Source: Rhodococcus jostii NBRC 16295 (GTDB taxonomy: Bacteria; Actinomycetota; Actinomycetes; Mycobacteriales; Mycobacteriaceae). Taken from it: a DNA stretch of 64,000 nucleotides. The translations under genes were made by a program, and so were the position numbers. Below the pieces are notes generated by a model. The model saw only the letters and a list, made by a program, of their open reading frames with translations. It searched no databases and had not been told where the DNA came from. Where the stretch lies: assembly GCF_001894825.1 (NCBI RefSeq), contig NZ_BCWY01000016.1, positions 1 to 64,000 on the forward strand, read 5' to 3'. Positions within the stretch are counted from its first letter, which is position 1. Each line of letters begins with the position of its first letter. Positions 61,968 through 64,000 of this stretch are shown here, piece after piece.

Positions 61968-63112
61968 CGGTCCTTCTCTGACGGGGCCAGTACGGGCGCC
62001 AGCGCCTTCTGCAGCATGGTGTTCATGTAGTCGGTGCTGACGTGGGTATAGATGGCCGTCGAACTGTCGCTTTCATGCCCGACCTGCGATTGGATAAATC
62101 GACGGTCGGCGCCATCCTCGGTGAGGTGGGTGACGTAGGAGTGCCGGGCGCTGTGCACGACCAGCGCCTTCGGGAGCTTGAGCGCATCCCGGTAGGCGAC
62201 GAACCGGGCGTTGATCTCCGCGGGCTTGATCCGCCCGCCCCGCTCGGTGACCCAGAGCGCCGGATGATCCGGGCAGCCGAACCGGGGCCGGACGTTCTCG
62301 ACGTAGTCGACCACGGCTTCCACCGCCCAATCCATCACCGACAGCACATTCCGCCGCCGCGGCGGCTGGCCCCGTTTCGCCTTCCCGTAGCGAACGTTGA
62401 GTGTGCCGTAACGGCCGAACTGCGGCGCCGCCGGGTTGCGACCGAAGTCCACCAGATCCAGCTTCGCCGCCTCGGAGCGGCGGAGGCCCCACCCGTATAT
62501 AACCTTAAAAATCGTCGCATCACGGTAAGCAGCAAGGGCCCCTTTGCGTTTCGCGCGCACCGCGCGCTCGACCTGATCGTCGGCATAGTCCAGGAACCGC
62601 TGCATCTCCTCCCGGGTGAACGGGCGCGCCTCCGGCCGGCCCTCGTAGTCGTTGAGATGAGCGATCGTGTTCCACTCGTGGCAGATCGCCACCGGATGGG
62701 TGCCGAACGCTTCCTCGCACGCGACAGCCCACCCGTATCGGCCGTCGACCAGATACTCGCTGAACAACCGCAACCCGCACTGGTAGCCCCGAATCGTCGA
62801 CGACGCCAGGTGCTTTTCGCTGGTCAGCCACAGCGACCACTCATCGATGTGCGTCGGGGTCCACTGCCACGGATAGTCATTGACGAACTCCATGAACCGC
62901 CGAACCAACTTCTCCCGGGCCGTGATCGTTTCCTCGCGCAGCCCGCGGGCAGCCTGCTGGGCCCGCCACCCACGAAACATTCCCTCTGCCATCGCATCCT
63001 GCGGGCGCAACTGCGCCACCCCGGACACCAGCTCCAGACGAGCCGCCCCAGCGAGATCGACCTGCCGCAACCCACACTCCTCACGCCACCGAACAGTGCG
63101 AGAATCATGCAT
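61964..63112 (-). CDS. Tyrosine recombinase B (XerC/D-like)
   Basis: A 382-residue site-specific recombinase with every catalytic residue visible: Arg I in YGWGLRRSEAAKLDLVDFG, the beta-hairpin Lys in VRYGKAKRGQPPRRR, box II VVHSARHSYVTHL, and VGHESDSSTAIYTHVS with the nucleophile Tyr. A SAM-like core-binding domain occupies ~45-150 (AARGLREETITAREKLVRRF; LASSTIRGYQCGLRLFSEYL). The first ~45 residues (start at 63112) may be non-native; an ATG at MAEGMFRGW is an alternative. It heads the overlapping genes behind recombinase A, 80 bases downstream. Confidence 0.92.
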   Translation of the reverse strand: MHDSRTVRWREECGLRQVDLAGAARLELVSGVAQLRPQDAMAEGMFRGWRAQQAARGLREETITAREKLVRRFMEFVNDYPWQWTPTHIDEWSLWLTSEKHLASSTIRGYQCGLRLFSEYLVDGRYGWAVACEEAFGTHPVAICHEWNTIAHLNDYEGRPEARPFTREEMQRFLDYADDQVERAVRAKRKGALAAYRDATIFKVIYGWGLRRSEAAKLDLVDFGRNPAAPQFGRYGTLNVRYGKAKRGQPPRRRNVLSVMDWAVEAVVDYVENVRPRFGCPDHPALWVTERGGRIKPAEINARFVAYRDALKLPKALVVHSARHSYVTHLTEDGADRRFIQSQVGHESDSSTAIYTHVSTDYMNTMLQKALAPVLAPSEKDR

Positions 63113-63192
63113 CAGACGGGCTAGTTAGGGCAAACCGGCTGGCCAACAGGCATTCTCCCGTCACCGCTACGGTATTCTCACCCTGCTTCCCA

Positions 63193-64000
63193 TCAGGCCA
63201 CCAGCAGATTTTCGCCCGTCTGATGCAATTCCCGAGGGTTCAGGTAGATCGACGCCGTGGTGTCAATGTCCGCGTGGCCGAGAATCACCTGCACATCACG
63301 CAAGGTCAGGTTCGAGTCGCGTGACATCCGCAGCGCCGCGGTGTGCCGTAGGTCGTGCATCGTCCAGTTCGTCCCGAGCGCGCTGTTGACCCGCCGGAAC
63401 ACCGCCCGCAGCGCGTCATAGGTCAGTGGTTGCTCCGCAGGTCCAGTGCCCCTGTCACGTCGACGCACCGTGCGCCAGATCGGCTCGTTCGGTCCGACGG
63501 GGGCGCTCCCGCCAAGATAGAGGCGAAGCCAAACGATGGCTTCGGCACTGGCCGGGAGCCACTGCTCGGCGCGGCTGCCCTTGCGGATCACGCGCACCAG
63601 TTGATCGCCCCAATCGACGTCGACACCGCGAAGACCGAGCAACTCACCAGCGCGCGCGCCGTTGCTCAGCGCCAGCGCCAACAGCGCCCGGTCCCGGTGC
63701 GAGCGCAACGCGGCGAACACATCACGCCACTGCTCGTCCGATAGGGTCCGCGGCCGCCGCTTCGCGATCGGTGGGTTGTAGCGCAGTCGACCCTCGGGCC
63801 GGAACGGCTCCATCGGATTGTGATGCTCGTTGGGCCGAGCGCGCCCCGCCCGCCGCACCGGATTGACGACCGGTCCCTCGCCGAGATCCGCCCAATACTC
63901 GTAGAACTCCCGTAGTACCGCCAACGCGTGACGGACCGTCCGCGGTTGGTAGCGGTCGTTCAGGTATGCCTTGCGAGTGATTGGATTGACTGTTCCCGCT
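63193..64000 (-). CDS. Tyrosine recombinase A, cut by the right edge
   Basis: The frame stays open to the window edge, so the start is not seen. Catalytic residues: Arg I in LSNGARAGELLGLRGVDVD, Lys in VRVIRKGSRAEQWLP, box II MHDLRHTAALRMSRDS, and LGHADIDTTASIYLNPRE with the nucleophile Tyr. The core-binding part includes AYLNDRYQPRTVRHALAVLR and EFYEYWADLG. With recombinase B, the Xre protein, the zinc-ribbon protein and the large recombinase it forms a module resembling the multi-recombinase sets of Tn554-like transposons, but larger. Confidence 0.9.
   Translation of the reverse strand, partial: AGTVNPITRKAYLNDRYQPRTVRHALAVLREFYEYWADLGEGPVVNPVRRAGRARPNEHHNPMEPFRPEGRLRYNPPIAKRRPRTLSDEQWRDVFAALRSHRDRALLALALSNGARAGELLGLRGVDVDWGDQLVRVIRKGSRAEQWLPASAEAIVWLRLYLGGSAPVGPNEPIWRTVRRRDRGTGPAEQPLTYDALRAVFRRVNSALGTNWTMHDLRHTAALRMSRDSNLTLRDVQVILGHADIDTTASIYLNPRELHQTGENLLVA

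Overview
The window reads as a high-GC actinobacterium of the mycolic-acid group, most likely Rhodococcus or a close relative. The evidence is a WS/DGAT wax-ester/triacylglycerol synthase, a DesA3-type acyl-CoA desaturase, an RsdA anti-sigma-D factor, a WhiB protein, a mycothiol-dependent-type DinB protein, DUF4193 proteins, an FprB-type ferredoxin reductase, a cutinase and frequent GTG/TTG starts. No rRNA, convincing tRNA, CRISPR array or replication origin is visible.

Layout. 0-5.5 kb: edge-truncated OhrR with a perfect 20-bp inverted repeat, LuxR and IS110 debris, an HPF/RaiA-like protein, a DUF2267 protein, a desaturase and CBS debris. 5.5-14.6 kb: lipid and redox genes (WS/DGAT with an altered active site, SBP56/methanethiol oxidase, an FprB-AurF-like diiron oxygenase pair, an MFS exporter). 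15-22 kb: mostly remnants (broken sigD before intact rsdA, a desaturase splinter, RES, FAD monooxygenase and Clp-N pseudogenes). 22.2-26.2 kb: an intact LacI / small membrane protein / SSS symporter / N-carbamoylputrescine amidase locus with an 18-bp palindromic operator. 26-40 kb: small genes, secreted proteins (cutinase, trypsin-like protease, lipoproteins), a WhiB protein and a patatin, interleaved with many gene fragments. The intergenic-looking stretches are largely decayed coding DNA.

42.0-54.4 kb is the best-preserved functional unit. A FadR-type GntR regulator is divergent from a carboxymuconolactone-decarboxylase-like protein, an MHS-type acid/H+ symporter and a ten-gene run: acyl-CoA ligase, Zn-alcohol dehydrogenase, FAS1/HTD2-type enoyl-CoA hydratase, SMP-30 lactonase, alpha-methylacyl-CoA racemase, DUF35 protein, thiolase, degenerate SDR, canonical SDR and a NIPSNAP protein. 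Most genes overlap by a few bases. The same CTATAG-centred palindrome lies in all three promoter regions, and a strong stem-loop closes the run. I infer a regulon that imports, activates and degrades a branched or cyclic organic acid. I cannot name the substrate.

The right end (56.7-64 kb) is a minus-strand set of recombination genes: two classical tyrosine recombinases (one cut by the window edge), an Xre-type HTH protein, an 800-residue protein with eight tandem zinc ribbons joined to a recombinase-like tail, and a 796-residue tyrosine recombinase. The middle genes overlap by 4 nt. A 5'-truncated integrase with a coiled-coil partner lies left of the catabolic cluster, so the cluster may sit on a mobile island. 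The recombination module and the catabolic regulon are the two strongest candidates for undescribed biology.
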